From NCBI GenBank assembly GCA_014654065.1, contig JACWDM010000002.1:62001-126000 (forward strand): DNA of 64,000 nucleotides, in the 5' to 3' direction. Shown here one piece after another: positions 10,634 to 21,913 of this stretch (its first letter is position 1; the number at the start of each line of letters is the position of its first letter). A model generated the notes under the pieces. That model searched no databases and had not been told where the DNA came from. It saw only the letters and a program-made list of their open reading frames with translations. The translations under genes were made by a program, and so were the position numbers. This DNA comes from Pelagibacterales bacterium SAG-MED15 (GTDB taxonomy: Bacteria > Pseudomonadota > Alphaproteobacteria > Pelagibacterales > Pelagibacteraceae).

Positions 10634-11458
10634 ATGAATAATTCATATCAAATATATTTAATATCAGACTCAACTGGAGAGACATTAGATAGAATTTTTA
10701 TAGCCCTTAAAGCCCAATTTAAAAATTTTTCTTATGAAACTAATCATTTTTCTTTTACTAGAACAGAAAATCAAGTTCTAAAAATACTAACAAATATAAA
10801 AAATAAAAAAAAAATAATTATACTTTATACAATAGTTGATAATAATCTTTCAAAATTTTTAGATCAAGAAGCAAAGAAGTTAAAAGTTGCATGTTTTAAT
10901 GCATTAGGTGATTTAATATTAAGTTTTTCAAAACAGCTAGATCAAGAAGCTTCATTTAAACCAAGCGGACAACATGCCTTGAATGAAGAATATTATGAGA
11001 GAATAGAAGCTATTCAATTCACCATGAATCATGACGATGGGAATTTATCAAATGATATAAATAAATCTGATATAATTTTATTAGGAGTTAGTAGAACAAG
11101 CAAAACGCCTACATCAATTTATCTTGCAAACAAAGGATTTAAGGTTTCGAATATTCCTCTTGTAAATGAAAACTCAATACCAAATAGTCTAAAAAATAAT
11201 AAAAATAAAATATGTATTATAGGATTAACCGCAGAACCAAACAGATTAGTTGAAGTAAGGAAGAATAGGATGAGTTCTCTTAAAGATAACACAAGTACAA
11301 ACTATGTAAATTTTGAAAAAATTTCACAAGAAGTTGAAGAAGCAAAAAAAACTTTTCAAAAGTACAAATGGCCAGTAATTGATGTCAGTAGAAAATCAGT
11401 TGAAGAAACAGCTGCATCAGTTATAAAAATTTTTGAAATAAGTAAAAAAAATGTCTGA
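10634..11458 (+). CDS. Pyruvate, phosphate dikinase regulatory protein (DUF299/PPSR family)
   Basis: YLISDSTGETLDRI, GVSRTSKTPTSIYLANKG. Confidence 0.93.
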   Translation: MNNSYQIYLISDSTGETLDRIFIALKAQFKNFSYETNHFSFTRTENQVLKILTNIKNKKKIIILYTIVDNNLSKFLDQEAKKLKVACFNALGDLILSFSKQLDQEASFKPSGQHALNEEYYERIEAIQFTMNHDDGNLSNDINKSDIILLGVSRTSKTPTSIYLANKGFKVSNIPLVNENSIPNSLKNNKNKICIIGLTAEPNRLVEVRKNRMSSLKDNTSTNYVNFEKISQEVEEAKKTFQKYKWPVIDVSRKSVEETAASVIKIFEISKKNV

Positions 11459-12035
11459 AATTATATTAGCGTCGAAAAGTAAAATAAGGTTAGAAATATT
11501 AAAAAAAAATAGAATTAATTGTAAGTCACAACCATCAAATATTGATGAAGATGAAATTAAATATTCAATGACAAAACAAGGAGCTTCACCAGAGGATATA
11601 TCAAAAAGCTTAGCTGAGTTAAAGGCAAACAAAATTAGTCAAAAAAACCCTGAAAAAGTGGTTATAGGCGCTGATAGTGTAATTGATTTTGAAAACGAGA
11701 TTATTTCTAAACCTAAAAACAGAGATGAGGCTTTAGATATACTTAAAAAACTTAATGGAAAAAATCATTTTTTAATCAGCTCTGTGTGTATTTCAAAAAA
11801 TGGATCTATGATATGGAAATGTACAGATAAAGCAGAACTAATCATGAAGCAAATGACAGAAAATCAGCTGAAAATCTATTTATCTAAAATAGACGATGAA
11901 AAATTATATGCTTATAATGTCTATCAAATAGAAGGTGAAGGAAAAAATTTATTTGTAAGCATAAAGGGAGACGTTGATACTATCATGGGGCTTCCAATCA
12001 ATAAAATAAAAGAATACTTAAAAGGTATAAAGTGA
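11451..12035 (+). CDS. maf: Maf-like nucleotide pyrophosphatase
   Basis: EIILASKSKIRLEIL, VIGADSVI, YNVYQIEGEG. Confidence 0.93.
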   Translation: MSEIILASKSKIRLEILKKNRINCKSQPSNIDEDEIKYSMTKQGASPEDISKSLAELKANKISQKNPEKVVIGADSVIDFENEIISKPKNRDEALDILKKLNGKNHFLISSVCISKNGSMIWKCTDKAELIMKQMTENQLKIYLSKIDDEKLYAYNVYQIEGEGKNLFVSIKGDVDTIMGLPINKIKEYLKGIK

Positions 12036-12826
12036 AAAAATATATTGTTGTAGGAAATCCGATAGGTCATTCTTTATCTCCCGAAATTCATAATTATTGG
12101 TTTAAGAAAAACAATATTGATGCAAATTATGAAAAAAAACTTTTAAATAAAACCGATATACCAAAAGTTATATCTGAAATTAGAAAAAAAGAACTAAATG
12201 GCGTTAATATTACAGTGCCATTTAAAAAGGACTTCATAAATTTTGTTGATGAAATCACCCATGAAGCAAAAGAGACAAATTCAGTAAATACCTTATATCT
12301 TTCAAACGACAAGGTCATTGGTCACAATACAGATGTTGGGGGTTTCGAATTGGCAATAAGACATTGTAAGTACGATATAAATAAAAAAAAAGTACTAATA
12401 ATAGGTGCCGGAGGAGTCGTTTCCTCTATCATTGTTGCTTTAAAAAAAATGAAAGTTGAAAAAATTTTTTTAAAAAACAGAACAATGGAAAAAGCAAAAA
12501 CATTATTAAAAGGCTTTCCTGGTGTCGATTTAGTTAAGTGGGAAGATATAATAAATGTCGACATGATAATTAATGCTACTAGTGTTGGTCTTAAAGATGG
12601 AGAAAGTTTAGGTATTGATTTAAAGGGTTTTGGAAAAAATAAATTTTTTTATGACGTAATATATAATCCAAAAGAGACAAAGTTTCTAAACGAAGCCAGA
12701 AGTTTAGGCAATATTGTGGAAAATGGAAAAATGATGTTTATATATCAAGCACACCAAGCCTTTTCTGTGTGGCATAAAATTTTTCCAGAAATAGATGATG
12801 AATTAATCAAATTAGTTGAAAAATGA
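12032..12826 (+). CDS. aroE: Shikimate dehydrogenase
   Basis: VVGNPIGHSLSPEIHN, NGVNITVPFK, GHNTDVGGF, GAGG. Confidence 0.97.
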   Translation: MKKYIVVGNPIGHSLSPEIHNYWFKKNNIDANYEKKLLNKTDIPKVISEIRKKELNGVNITVPFKKDFINFVDEITHEAKETNSVNTLYLSNDKVIGHNTDVGGFELAIRHCKYDINKKKVLIIGAGGVVSSIIVALKKMKVEKIFLKNRTMEKAKTLLKGFPGVDLVKWEDIINVDMIINATSVGLKDGESLGIDLKGFGKNKFFYDVIYNPKETKFLNEARSLGNIVENGKMMFIYQAHQAFSVWHKIFPEIDDELIKLVEK

Positions 12827-13401
12827 AAAAAATAGCAGTGGTAGGTAAAATTGGTTCTGGGAAAAGTTATGTAGCGTCTTCATTTGGCTTTCCAGTTTTT
12901 AACGCAGATCATGAAGTATCAAAAATTTATAAAAGTAATATAAATTTTTTTAAGAATTTAAAAAAAAAATTACCAAAATTTATTAAATCTTTTCCAATTA
13001 AAAAAAAGGAAATTTTAAAAAGTATATTAAGTAATAAAAAAAATTTAAAACTTATTACAAGAATAGTTCATCCAATTGTAAGAAAAAAAATGATCTATTT
13101 TTTAAAAAAAAATAAAAATAAAAAAGCAGTTATTTTGGATATTCCGTTATACTTTGAAAATAAAATAAATAAAAAAGGAGATGTGATACTTTATATAGAC
13201 GCAAAGGATAATAAGATAATTACTAGATTAAAAAAGAGACCGAATTATAATAAAAAATTATTAGATGAATTTAAAAAAATTCAAAAGAAAAGTGATTTTA
13301 AAAAAAAAAAATCAAGCTATATAATAGTAAATGACTTTAATTCAAGTTCTATAAAAAAACACATTAAAGTTTTAAAGAAAAGGATTCTCGAAACAAAATG
13401 A
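12823..13401 (+). CDS. coaE: Dephospho-CoA kinase
   Basis: VVGKIGSGKSYVA, FNADHEVSKIY, HPIVRKKM. Confidence 0.9.
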   Translation: MKKIAVVGKIGSGKSYVASSFGFPVFNADHEVSKIYKSNINFFKNLKKKLPKFIKSFPIKKKEILKSILSNKKNLKLITRIVHPIVRKKMIYFLKKNKNKKAVILDIPLYFENKINKKGDVILYIDAKDNKIITRLKKRPNYNKKLLDEFKKIQKKSDFKKKKSSYIIVNDFNSSSIKKHIKVLKKRILETK

Positions 13402-14075
13402 GTTTTAAAGAAATAATACTTGATACAGAAACAACAGGCTTAGATGTTAGAGATGGTCATAGAGTTGTTGAAATTGGATGTATAGAAATTGAAAATTTTG
13501 TCCCAACAAAAAATATTTTTCACTGTTATCTAAATCCTGAAAGAAAAGTTTCAGAACAAGCTCTTAAGGTTCATGGCTATTCAGATGAATTTTTAGCTAA
13601 ACAAAAAAAATTTTCTGAGATAGCTGAAGAGTTTTTAGAATTTATCAATGGAAAAAAACTTGTAATTCATAATGCTAAGTTTGATATAACTCATCTTAAT
13701 AACGAATTAGGATTAATAAATAAAAATAGAATAGATATAAAGGCAGTTATAGATACACTTGAAATTGCTAAAAATAAATTTCCAGGTGCACAAATAAGTT
13801 TAGATGCTTTGTGTAAACGATATAAAATTGATAATTCTCGAAGAGAAAAACATACAGCAATCATTGATTGTGAGCTTTTATCCAAAGTTTATGTTAATCT
13901 TTTAGATCAAAAAGAACCTGTGCTTAATTTTAATGATTTCGATCAGTCTAAGTTTAATAAGAATTATAATGAGAAAAATATCTCTTATTGCAAAAAGATT
14001 TTAAAACCAACTACTGAAGAAAAAGAAGCTCATAAGTTATTCATTCAAAAAAACTTAAAGAAGAATTATTTTTAA
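13398..14075 (+). CDS. dnaQ: DNA polymerase III epsilon subunit
   Basis: ILDTETTGLD exonuclease motif, HNAKFDITHLN; follows coaE. Confidence 0.95.
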   Translation: MSFKEIILDTETTGLDVRDGHRVVEIGCIEIENFVPTKNIFHCYLNPERKVSEQALKVHGYSDEFLAKQKKFSEIAEEFLEFINGKKLVIHNAKFDITHLNNELGLINKNRIDIKAVIDTLEIAKNKFPGAQISLDALCKRYKIDNSRREKHTAIIDCELLSKVYVNLLDQKEPVLNFNDFDQSKFNKNYNEKNISYCKKILKPTTEEKEAHKLFIQKNLKKNYF

Positions 14076-14503
14076 TTAAATTTTTCTTTAAATAGTTTAT
14101 TAAAATCAACCTTTTTTTCAAATTTTACTCCCGAATATCCGGAATCGATTAATAAGTTTAATAATATTTTCTCAAGTTTTGGGTAAATATCATTCTGGAC
14201 ATCACATAAAATTATTTTTTGTAATTCTTTTTTTTCCTCTACCTCATTTTCAATTTTAACTATAGAGGAATAAACAACTTCAAAATAAGATTTTTTTTCT
14301 GGTTTTGATTTGTCTTGGAATTTAAGAGTTGTATTTATTTCTATAAGTTTATTTTTTAATGGTTTTGAAGAAATATCAATATCAAGTTCATATTTGTTTA
14401 TATTACTTTTTGTGTATAAAAAACTTTCAACATCAGGTGTTTCGCTTGACATATCTTTTACGTAGTTAGATAATATTTTATATTTATTTGTTATTTTTTT
14501 CAT
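14072..14503 (-). CDS. secB: Protein-export chaperone SecB
   Basis: YVKDMSSETPDVESFL, EKILLNLLIDSGY. Confidence 0.88.
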   Translation of the reverse strand: MKKITNKYKILSNYVKDMSSETPDVESFLYTKSNINKYELDIDISSKPLKNKLIEINTTLKFQDKSKPEKKSYFEVVYSSIVKIENEVEEKKELQKIILCDVQNDIYPKLEKILLNLLIDSGYSGVKFEKKVDFNKLFKEKFN

Positions 14504-14903
14504 CTATATCTTCAGCATGCCCTTCGATCATATCTTCTTCATCATTTTTATTTGTTGATTGTTTATTTTTAATTTTTCTAAATAAAATTTTTCTTGTTGG
14601 TGGAAAAATCATGAAAAGACCAACAACATCAGTTGCAAAACCAGGAATAATTAATAAAAAAGCTGCAAATGCCAGAGCAGCTCCAGAGACCATTTCGTAA
14701 ATAGGTAATTCATTTTTAACTAATTGAGACATCCCAGATTTTAATGTGTTAAAGCCCTCATATCTAGCGTAAAGAACACCAATAAATGCAGTTATGAAAA
14801 TTAGAGAAATTGTATTGAAGGCTCCAATTTTTCCTCCAATTTCTATAAATAGGTATATTTCAATAATTGGTATTAATATAATCAACAATAATATAGCGTT
14901 CAT
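14484..14903 (-). CDS. fxsA: FxsA family membrane protein
   Basis: IPIIEIYLFIEIGGKIGAFNTI, FLLIIPGFATDVVGLFMIFPPTR. Confidence 0.85.
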   Translation of the reverse strand: MNAILLLIILIPIIEIYLFIEIGGKIGAFNTISLIFITAFIGVLYARYEGFNTLKSGMSQLVKNELPIYEMVSGAALAFAAFLLIIPGFATDVVGLFMIFPPTRKILFRKIKNKQSTNKNDEEDMIEGHAEDIDEKNNK

Positions 14904-14961
14904 TTGTCTTTAGTCTAATTTGCTAGTTGAAATTAAGCAACATAGTAAATATTATTTAATT

Positions 14962-15549
14962 ATGAATTATAGTTTTGAATATATTGATATTATACTTTTA
15001 GCAATGATCGCAGGCTTTATATTTTTAAGATTAAGGGGAATTCTAGGCAAAAAGTCTGGTTATGAGGATGAAGTAGCATCAAATTTTCCTCGAGATTTTT
15101 CTAATCAACCAATTAAAAAAAATCATAAAAATTTAGAGTTTGATGATGAGGCAAAAAATAATTTTATTAAAGGTGCTAAAATTGCGTATGAAAATATAGT
15201 TGTAAGTTTCGCATCAGGAAATTTAAGCGGTGTAAAACAGATACTAAGTAAAAAGGTTTATGATCAGTTTGAAAAAGCCATTAATGATAGAAAGTCTAAT
15301 GGTCAGATTTCTGAAACTACTTTCATAGGTGTCAATTCTGCAGAAATCAGAAATCATGAAAACAAAAAAGATTTTTTAGAAGTTACAGTTGATTTTGCAA
15401 GTGAAATAATTTCATGCATAAAAGACAAAGATAATAAAATTTTAGATGGTGATCCAACTAAAGTAAAAAAAGTTTATGATACATGGATATTTTCTAAAGA
15501 AATATCCTCTAACAATCCGAATTGGCTTCTAATTGGAACAGAGAGTTGA
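14962..15549 (+). CDS. Tim44/TimA-family protein
   Basis: Start moved from 14920 to ATG at 14962 (MNYSFEYIDIILLAMIAGFIFLRLRGILGKKSG); Tim44-like domain. Confidence 0.8.
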   Translation: MNYSFEYIDIILLAMIAGFIFLRLRGILGKKSGYEDEVASNFPRDFSNQPIKKNHKNLEFDDEAKNNFIKGAKIAYENIVVSFASGNLSGVKQILSKKVYDQFEKAINDRKSNGQISETTFIGVNSAEIRNHENKKDFLEVTVDFASEIISCIKDKDNKILDGDPTKVKKVYDTWIFSKEISSNNPNWLLIGTES

Positions 15550-15960
15550 TTGAGTAATATTAGCGATAAAGATAAAAAAGACTGGAATACTTTTTTAAAG
15601 AGCACTGAAAAGATAGAAGATAAAGACAAAACTTCTTATAAAGATAATAAAACTACACTTTCGAAATCAATCGATCTTCATGGTTACACTTTAGATGAAG
15701 CAAATAGAAAAGTCAGTGAATTAATACATCAAAGTTTTGAAAATAATATAAGAAATTTAAATATAATTACAGGCAAAGGAAACAGGTCGAATAATCAGAA
15801 AGATCCATACCAGTCAAAAGATTTATCAATATTAAAATATTCAGTGCCAAATTTTGTAATGAATAACTTAGATTTAATGAACAAAATTATAAGTATCGAT
15901 AACGAGTCGATAGAAGATTTATCAAGTGGAAGTTTTAGAATTTATTTAAAAAAAAAATGA
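15550..15960 (+). CDS. Smr domain protein
   Basis: TTG start; SIDLHGYTLDEANRKVSELI, NLNIITGKGNRS. Confidence 0.88.
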   Translation: MSNISDKDKKDWNTFLKSTEKIEDKDKTSYKDNKTTLSKSIDLHGYTLDEANRKVSELIHQSFENNIRNLNIITGKGNRSNNQKDPYQSKDLSILKYSVPNFVMNNLDLMNKIISIDNESIEDLSSGSFRIYLKKK

Positions 15961-17331
15961 TTATAAGATAAACTTTGAAAGATCTGTATCTTTTACTAAT
16001 TCACCAATATTATCTTTGATATATTTTGAATTTACAACTATTTTTTCTCCAGATCTATCGGTTGCTGTAAAACTAATTTCATCCAAAACTCTTTCGATAA
16101 TAGTATGGAGTCTTCTTGCTCCTATATTCTCAACTGTTGAGTTAACCTCAGTTGCTATATTAGCAATCGCATCAATACCATCTTCTGAAAATTCTAGATC
16201 AACATTTTCAGTTTTTAATAAGGCTTTGTATTGCTTAATTAAACTATTATCTGGCTCTCTTAAAATCTTTTTAAAGTCTTCGCTTGTTAAAGCTTCTAGC
16301 TCAACTCTAATTGGCAGTCTACCTTGCAACTCTGGGAGTAGATCAGATGGTTTTGCAAGTTGAAAAGCACCTGATGCAATAAATAGGATATGATCAGTTT
16401 TTATTGGCCCATACTTAGTACTAACAGTTGTACCCTCAATTAAAGGTAATAAATCTCTTTGAACACCTTCCCTTGAAACATCACCACCTACTCGATCAGT
16501 TCGTGCTGAAATTTTATCTATTTCATCTAAGAAAACTATACCATTATTTTCTGTTGAATTTTTTGCTGATTTAATAATTTTATCTTGCTCTATCAATTTA
16601 TCAGACTCTTCATTAATTAAAATTTCATGGGATTCCTTAACTGTCATTTTTTTCTTCCTTTGCTGTTTTCCCATTCCCTTACCAAGCATTTCACCAATAT
16701 TTATCATACCAACATTTGCCCCAGGCATACCAGGTATCTCAAATGATGGCATAGAAGAGTTACTTTCGTTTACAGCAATCTCGATTTCATTCTCATCCAG
16801 ATCACCATTTCTTAATCTTTTTCTAAAACTTTCTCTTGTTGCTACACTTGCCTTGTTTCCAACAATCGCATCTAAAACTTTCTCTTCCGCTTGCTTTTGT
16901 GCTTGTGCATGCACTTCTTTTCTTTTTTTAACTTTTTCCATTGCTATGGCAATCTCTAAAAGATCTCTAACTATTTGTTCGACATCTCTTCCTACATAAC
17001 CAACCTCAGTGAACCTAGTTGCCTCAACTTTAACAAATGGTGCTTCTGCAAGTTTAGATAGTCTTCTCGAAATTTCTGTTTTACCAACTCCTGTTGGTCC
17101 AATCATAAGGATATTCTTTGGAAGAACTTCATCTTTCATCTCGTCTTTTAATGCCTGCCTTCTCCATCTATTTCTTAAAGCAATAGCTACAGCTCTTTTC
17201 GCTTTGTTTTGTCCAATAACAAATCTATCTAATTCTGAAACTATTTCTCTTGGAGAAAGAGAGCTTATATAGGTTTCATTACCTTTTTTTTCTCCTTTAG
17301 GAACTAGTGGAGTTACATTAGATTTTTCCAT
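15961..17331 (-). CDS. hslU: HslU ATPase subunit of HslVU protease
   Basis: [25 protein letters not shown], paired with hslV. Confidence 0.98.
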   Translation of the reverse strand: MEKSNVTPLVPKGEKKGNETYISSLSPREIVSELDRFVIGQNKAKRAVAIALRNRWRRQALKDEMKDEVLPKNILMIGPTGVGKTEISRRLSKLAEAPFVKVEATRFTEVGYVGRDVEQIVRDLLEIAIAMEKVKKRKEVHAQAQKQAEEKVLDAIVGNKASVATRESFRKRLRNGDLDENEIEIAVNESNSSMPSFEIPGMPGANVGMINIGEMLGKGMGKQQRKKKMTVKESHEILINEESDKLIEQDKIIKSAKNSTENNGIVFLDEIDKISARTDRVGGDVSREGVQRDLLPLIEGTTVSTKYGPIKTDHILFIASGAFQLAKPSDLLPELQGRLPIRVELEALTSEDFKKILREPDNSLIKQYKALLKTENVDLEFSEDGIDAIANIATEVNSTVENIGARRLHTIIERVLDEISFTATDRSGEKIVVNSKYIKDNIGELVKDTDLSKFIL

Positions 17332-17846
17332 TATATTTTTTCCATATTTATATTGTCATTTGTAAATACACAAATTTCAGAAGCAACTTTTATTGCCTTT
17401 TTTGCAATTTCTTCTGCAGATAAATCCGTATCCATTAATACTTTTGCTGACGCTAAAGCATAATTTCCACCTGAGCCAATTCCTATTACATCACCTTCAG
17501 GCTCTAAAACATCTCCAGTTCCAGAAATTATAAAACTTTTTTCTTTATCTCCAATTGCCATTAATGCCTCAAGTCTTCTTAAGTATTTGTCTGTTCGCCA
17601 ATCTTTTGCAAGTTCTACAGCAGCTCTAGTTAAATTTCCGGCATGTTTTTCTAATTTTGATTCCAATCTCTCAAATAGCGTTAGTGCATCTGCTGTTGAC
17701 CCAGCAAAACCTGCTATCACATTTCTTTTCTCAATTTTTCTGACTTTGTTTGCAGTTCTTTTGATGACAGTATTTCCCATACTAACTTGTCCATCACTAG
17801 CAACTACAACATTATTATCTTTTCTTACTAATACAATCGTTGTCAT
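17331..17846 (-). CDS. hslV: HslV peptidase subunit of HslVU protease
   Basis: [26 protein letters not shown]. Confidence 0.98.
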   Translation of the reverse strand: MTTIVLVRKDNNVVVASDGQVSMGNTVIKRTANKVRKIEKRNVIAGFAGSTADALTLFERLESKLEKHAGNLTRAAVELAKDWRTDKYLRRLEALMAIGDKEKSFIISGTGDVLEPEGDVIGIGSGGNYALASAKVLMDTDLSAEEIAKKAIKVASEICVFTNDNINMEKI

Positions 17847-17936
17847 AGTTATTAAATGGATATTAATTTGAAGAGTTCAAGGCCTTGATTACTTTTATTG
17901 ATCTAAGCAAATAATGAATATATACGTATTAAAATA

Positions 17937-18527
17937 ATGAAAAGAAAAGCTGATATTACTAGAAAAACAAAAGAAACATCAATAAAGGTAGAACTTAATA
18001 TTGATGGTAAGGGCCAATACAAAATTGACACAGGAATTGGTTTCTTGGATCACATGCTAGAACAACTATCAAAACATTCATCAATTGATCTTAAAGTTAA
18101 AGCAAAAGGAGATACTCATATTGATTTACATCATACGACGGAGGATACAGGTATTGCGATTGGTGAATGCCTAAAAAAAGCATCAAAAAATTTTGTTGGA
18201 ATAAAAAGATACGCGCATGCTCTTTTGCCTATGGATGAAACACTGACTAGAGTAGCGCTAGATGTGTCTAACAGGCCATATCTAATTTGGAATGTTAAAT
18301 TAAAAGTTGAGAAATTAGGTGAAATGGATACAGAATTATTTAAAGAATGGTTCCAAGCTTTTGCGCAATCTGCAGGAATTACACTTCACGTAGAAAACAT
18401 TTATGGTGATAATAGTCACCATATTATTGAATCTTGTTATAAAGGACTAGCTAGATCACTTAGAGCTGCGCTTGAATTAGATCCCAAAAATAAAAATACA
18501 GCGCCCTCTACAAAAGGTTCTTTATAA
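17937..18527 (+). CDS. hisB: Imidazoleglycerol-phosphate dehydratase
   Basis: [30 protein letters not shown]. Confidence 0.98.
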   Translation: MKRKADITRKTKETSIKVELNIDGKGQYKIDTGIGFLDHMLEQLSKHSSIDLKVKAKGDTHIDLHHTTEDTGIAIGECLKKASKNFVGIKRYAHALLPMDETLTRVALDVSNRPYLIWNVKLKVEKLGEMDTELFKEWFQAFAQSAGITLHVENIYGDNSHHIIESCYKGLARSLRAALELDPKNKNTAPSTKGSL

Positions 18528-18539
18528 AAAAAAGAATTA

Positions 18540-19166
18540 ATGAAAGTCACAATTGTTGATTATAGCTCAGGCAATATAAGCTCTGTAATAAACTCTTTTA
18601 AGGAAGTTGCACAAAACAAAGCAACTATAGAAGTAACTTCAGATTTAAATAAAATTAAATCTTCTGATAAAATTGTTTTGCCAGGACAAGGATCATTTAA
18701 AAGTTGTGTAGATGCTTTAAAAAAAATTAATGGTCTTACAGATACACTTAATGAATTTGCAATAAATGATAAAAAACCTCTTCTTGGTATTTGTGTTGGG
18801 TTGCAAATGTTTGCAGACGTTGGTTATGAAGAAACTGAAACAAAAGGTCTAGGATGGATTCCAGGTAAAGTGTCTAAAATTAATAACCAAAATGGTAAAT
18901 TTAAGCTTCCACATATTGGGTGGAATGAAATTAATATTGTTAAAGATAGTAAGATTTTTAATAATATAGAAGATAAATCCCACATGTATTTTGTGCACAG
19001 TTATGAATTTATACCTGAGGACAAATCCATAATTGCTGCAACAACGGATTATTCATCGAAAGTAGTATGTGCTGCAGAAAAAGAGAATATCTTTGGAACC
19101 CAATTTCACCCTGAAAAGAGTGACAAAATAGGGCTTAGAATAATAGAAAATTTTATTGCATTATAA
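18540..19166 (+). CDS. hisH: Imidazole glycerol phosphate synthase subunit HisH
   Basis: VDYSSGNISSV, LPGQGSF, GICVGLQM, FGTQFHPEKS. Confidence 0.97.
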   Translation: MKVTIVDYSSGNISSVINSFKEVAQNKATIEVTSDLNKIKSSDKIVLPGQGSFKSCVDALKKINGLTDTLNEFAINDKKPLLGICVGLQMFADVGYEETETKGLGWIPGKVSKINNQNGKFKLPHIGWNEINIVKDSKIFNNIEDKSHMYFVHSYEFIPEDKSIIAATTDYSSKVVCAAEKENIFGTQFHPEKSDKIGLRIIENFIAL

Positions 19167-19178
19167 GAAATTAAAAAA

Positions 19179-20591
19179 ATGTCAGATTTACTTAAAAATT
19201 CAAATTTATCTCTAGATACTGCAGATAAAATCGTTTCAGATACATTGCACGATTGTGATGATGGAGAGTTGTATATAGAAGATACAAAATTTGAAACTGT
19301 AACTTTAGATGATAATAAAATTAAAAGCTCAGAATATAGTATAGACTCAGGTTATGGTTTTAGAGCAATTACTGATGATGTGATTGCTTACTCACATTCA
19401 AACGAAATTTCAGAGGAGTCTCTTAAAAAATCAGGTGAAAATTTAAAGTCAACGCTTAAGGGTAAAAAAGGTACTTACAATTCTGCAATTACAAAAACAA
19501 ATCAAAAATTTTATAATGATATAGATCCTATCGAAACAAAGTCCTTAAATGCAAAGATAGAATTGTTAAATTTAATGAATGAATATTCAAGATCAAAAGA
19601 TCAATCTGTGAAACAGGTCTCAGCTAGTTTTCTAGGAGAGAAAAAAAATATTGAAATTTTAAGACTAGGGGGCGAATTACTCAAAGACAGTAGACCTCTG
19701 GTTAGAATAAATATATCAATGATGGTAGAAAAAAATGGTAGAAAAGAAACCGCTGTATATGGAGTCGGTGGAAGACAGTCTTATGATGAATATCTTAAAG
19801 ATGGAAGTTGGAAGAAGTTGTGTGATGAAGCATTTCGAATTGCCACAACTAATTTAAAAAGTAAACCATCTCCTGCAGGTGAAATGAAAGTTGTTCTTGG
19901 ACCTGGTTGGCCAGCTATATTAATACATGAAGCAATAGGGCATGGTCTTGAAGGCGATTTTAATCGAAAAAAAACCTCTGTTTTCCATAATTTAGTTGGC
20001 CGAAGGGTTGCTAGTGAAGGTGTCACTATAATTGATGATGGAACTATAGATAATAGAAGAGGAAGTCTTAACATTGATGATGAAGGAACTCCTACAGAAA
20101 AGACAGTTTTAATTGAGAAAGGAATTTTAAAAAACTTTATGCAAGATAGATTAAATGCACGATTGATGAATACTAAGTCTACAGGCAATGGAAGAAGAGA
20201 AAATTACAAACATATCGTATTACCCAGAATGCGTAATACGATAATGCTAAACGGCACTCATACACAGGAAGAGATGATTAATTCTGTAAATAGGGGGATT
20301 TTTGCTGTTAGTTTTGGAGGTGGACAAGTTGATATTACTTCAGGAAAGTTTGTTTTTAATTGTACAGAAGCTTATGAAATAGTAGATGGTAAAATTGGTG
20401 CACCTTTAAAAGGAGCAACTTTAATTGGCGATGGCCCATCATCTCTTAAAGAAGTTTTGATGGTTGGCAATGATATGATGCTAGACCCTGGTATTGGAAC
20501 TTGTGGTAAGTCTGGACAAGGGGTTCCAGTTGGAGTTGGTCAACCATCTCTCTTAATTGATAATATGACAGTTGGCGGCACTCAACTATAA
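19179..20591 (+). CDS. tldD: TldD metalloprotease
   Basis: HEAIGHGLEGD (HExxxH), family length, followed by tldE. Confidence 0.97.
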   Translation: MSDLLKNSNLSLDTADKIVSDTLHDCDDGELYIEDTKFETVTLDDNKIKSSEYSIDSGYGFRAITDDVIAYSHSNEISEESLKKSGENLKSTLKGKKGTYNSAITKTNQKFYNDIDPIETKSLNAKIELLNLMNEYSRSKDQSVKQVSASFLGEKKNIEILRLGGELLKDSRPLVRINISMMVEKNGRKETAVYGVGGRQSYDEYLKDGSWKKLCDEAFRIATTNLKSKPSPAGEMKVVLGPGWPAILIHEAIGHGLEGDFNRKKTSVFHNLVGRRVASEGVTIIDDGTIDNRRGSLNIDDEGTPTEKTVLIEKGILKNFMQDRLNARLMNTKSTGNGRRENYKHIVLPRMRNTIMLNGTHTQEEMINSVNRGIFAVSFGGGQVDITSGKFVFNCTEAYEIVDGKIGAPLKGATLIGDGPSSLKEVLMVGNDMMLDPGIGTCGKSGQGVPVGVGQPSLLIDNMTVGGTQL

Positions 20592-20593
20592 AA

Positions 20594-21913
20594 ATGTTAA
20601 AAGAAAAAGAGTATCTAGGTAATATTGCTGAGCAATGTATATCTAAATCTAATAAACTTGGTTCAACAGATGTAAGTGTAATGGTAATGCATTCAGTATC
20701 CGAGGATGTAAGTGTAAGAAATAGAAAATTAGATGGCTCAACAAGGTCTGAAAATTTAGGTATTAGATTAACAACTTACATTGGTAAAAAAAAGTCTACA
20801 ATTTCATCTTCAGATCTGAACACTAAAAATTTAGATGGTCTGATTAATAGATGCATTGAGAGTACTAAAATAACGCCTGAAGATGATCTAAACTCTCTGG
20901 CAGATAAAGAACTTTATTTTAAAGGCGATAAAGACCTAGATTTGTATGATGAAACAGTTTTAGAAAATAAAAAGAAAATAGAATACATAAACGAAGCTGA
21001 GGAAGAGGCTTTTTCCAGAAAAGATATTGTTAATACCAATGGATCGGGCTTTAGCCAAAATAAATCAAATTTTATTTTAGCAAATTCAAGTGGATTTTCT
21101 GATGGTTATAAAACATCTCAGTTTACAGCCTATTGTGAGGTAGTATCAAAAAATAATGGAAGCATGGAGAGAGATTACGAGTACAGTAGCAAACGTTTTT
21201 TTAACGATATTCTAAAACCAAAACAATTAGGGTCAAAAGCTGCTGAATTAGCTTTAAAAAAATTGAATCCAAAAAAAATAAAAAGTGAGAAATTAAATAT
21301 TATTTTTGATAAAAGAATTGCTAAAGGTTTTTTATCCTCATTTTCAAGTGCTATATCCTCTAGTTCATTTTCAAAAGGAACAACTTTTTTAAAAGATAAA
21401 CTTAATAAAAAAATATTTGGAGATAAAATTAATATTCAAGATAAAGCTGACATTAAAAAAGCAAATGGCTCGAGATATTTTGATATTGAAGGGGTTAAGA
21501 CGAGTCCTTTAGATCTTGTAAAAGATGGAGCTTTAAACGATCTTTTAATTGATACTTACAACGGAAAAAAAATAAAAAAAAAGTCAAATGGTAGAGCTAG
21601 TGGTTCATCAAATTTATATTTCCTAAATGGTGATTTAAGTTTTGAGGAATTACTAAACTCAAATAAAAAGCTGCTTTATATTACAGAAACAATCGGTAGG
21701 GGGTCAAACATAATTACTGGAGATTATTCAGTTGGTGCATCTGGATTAATGGTTGAAAATGGTGAGTTTTCGTATCCTGTAAGCGAAATAACAATAGCTG
21801 GAAATTTAAATAATATTTATAAAAATATATCATTAGCCAATGATTTAGAATTCAACTATTCAACTAATTCACCTACAATGTTAGTTGAAGGGATGATTGT
21901 TGGTGGAAAATAA
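20594..21913 (+). CDS. pmbA: TldE/PmbA protein
   Basis: Paired with tldD; ITGDYSVGASGLMVENGEFSYPVSEITIAGNL, MLVEGMIVGG. Confidence 0.95.
   Translation: MLKEKEYLGNIAEQCISKSNKLGSTDVSVMVMHSVSEDVSVRNRKLDGSTRSENLGIRLTTYIGKKKSTISSSDLNTKNLDGLINRCIESTKITPEDDLNSLADKELYFKGDKDLDLYDETVLENKKKIEYINEAEEEAFSRKDIVNTNGSGFSQNKSNFILANSSGFSDGYKTSQFTAYCEVVSKNNGSMERDYEYSSKRFFNDILKPKQLGSKAAELALKKLNPKKIKSEKLNIIFDKRIAKGFLSSFSSAISSSSFSKGTTFLKDKLNKKIFGDKINIQDKADIKKANGSRYFDIEGVKTSPLDLVKDGALNDLLIDTYNGKKIKKKSNGRASGSSNLYFLNGDLSFEELLNSNKKLLYITETIGRGSNIITGDYSVGASGLMVENGEFSYPVSEITIAGNLNNIYKNISLANDLEFNYSTNSPTMLVEGMIVGGK

Noticed and set aside
19781-20188. 135-aa minus-strand ORF antisense to tldD
   Set aside because: Overlaps conserved tldD motif region; shadow ORF
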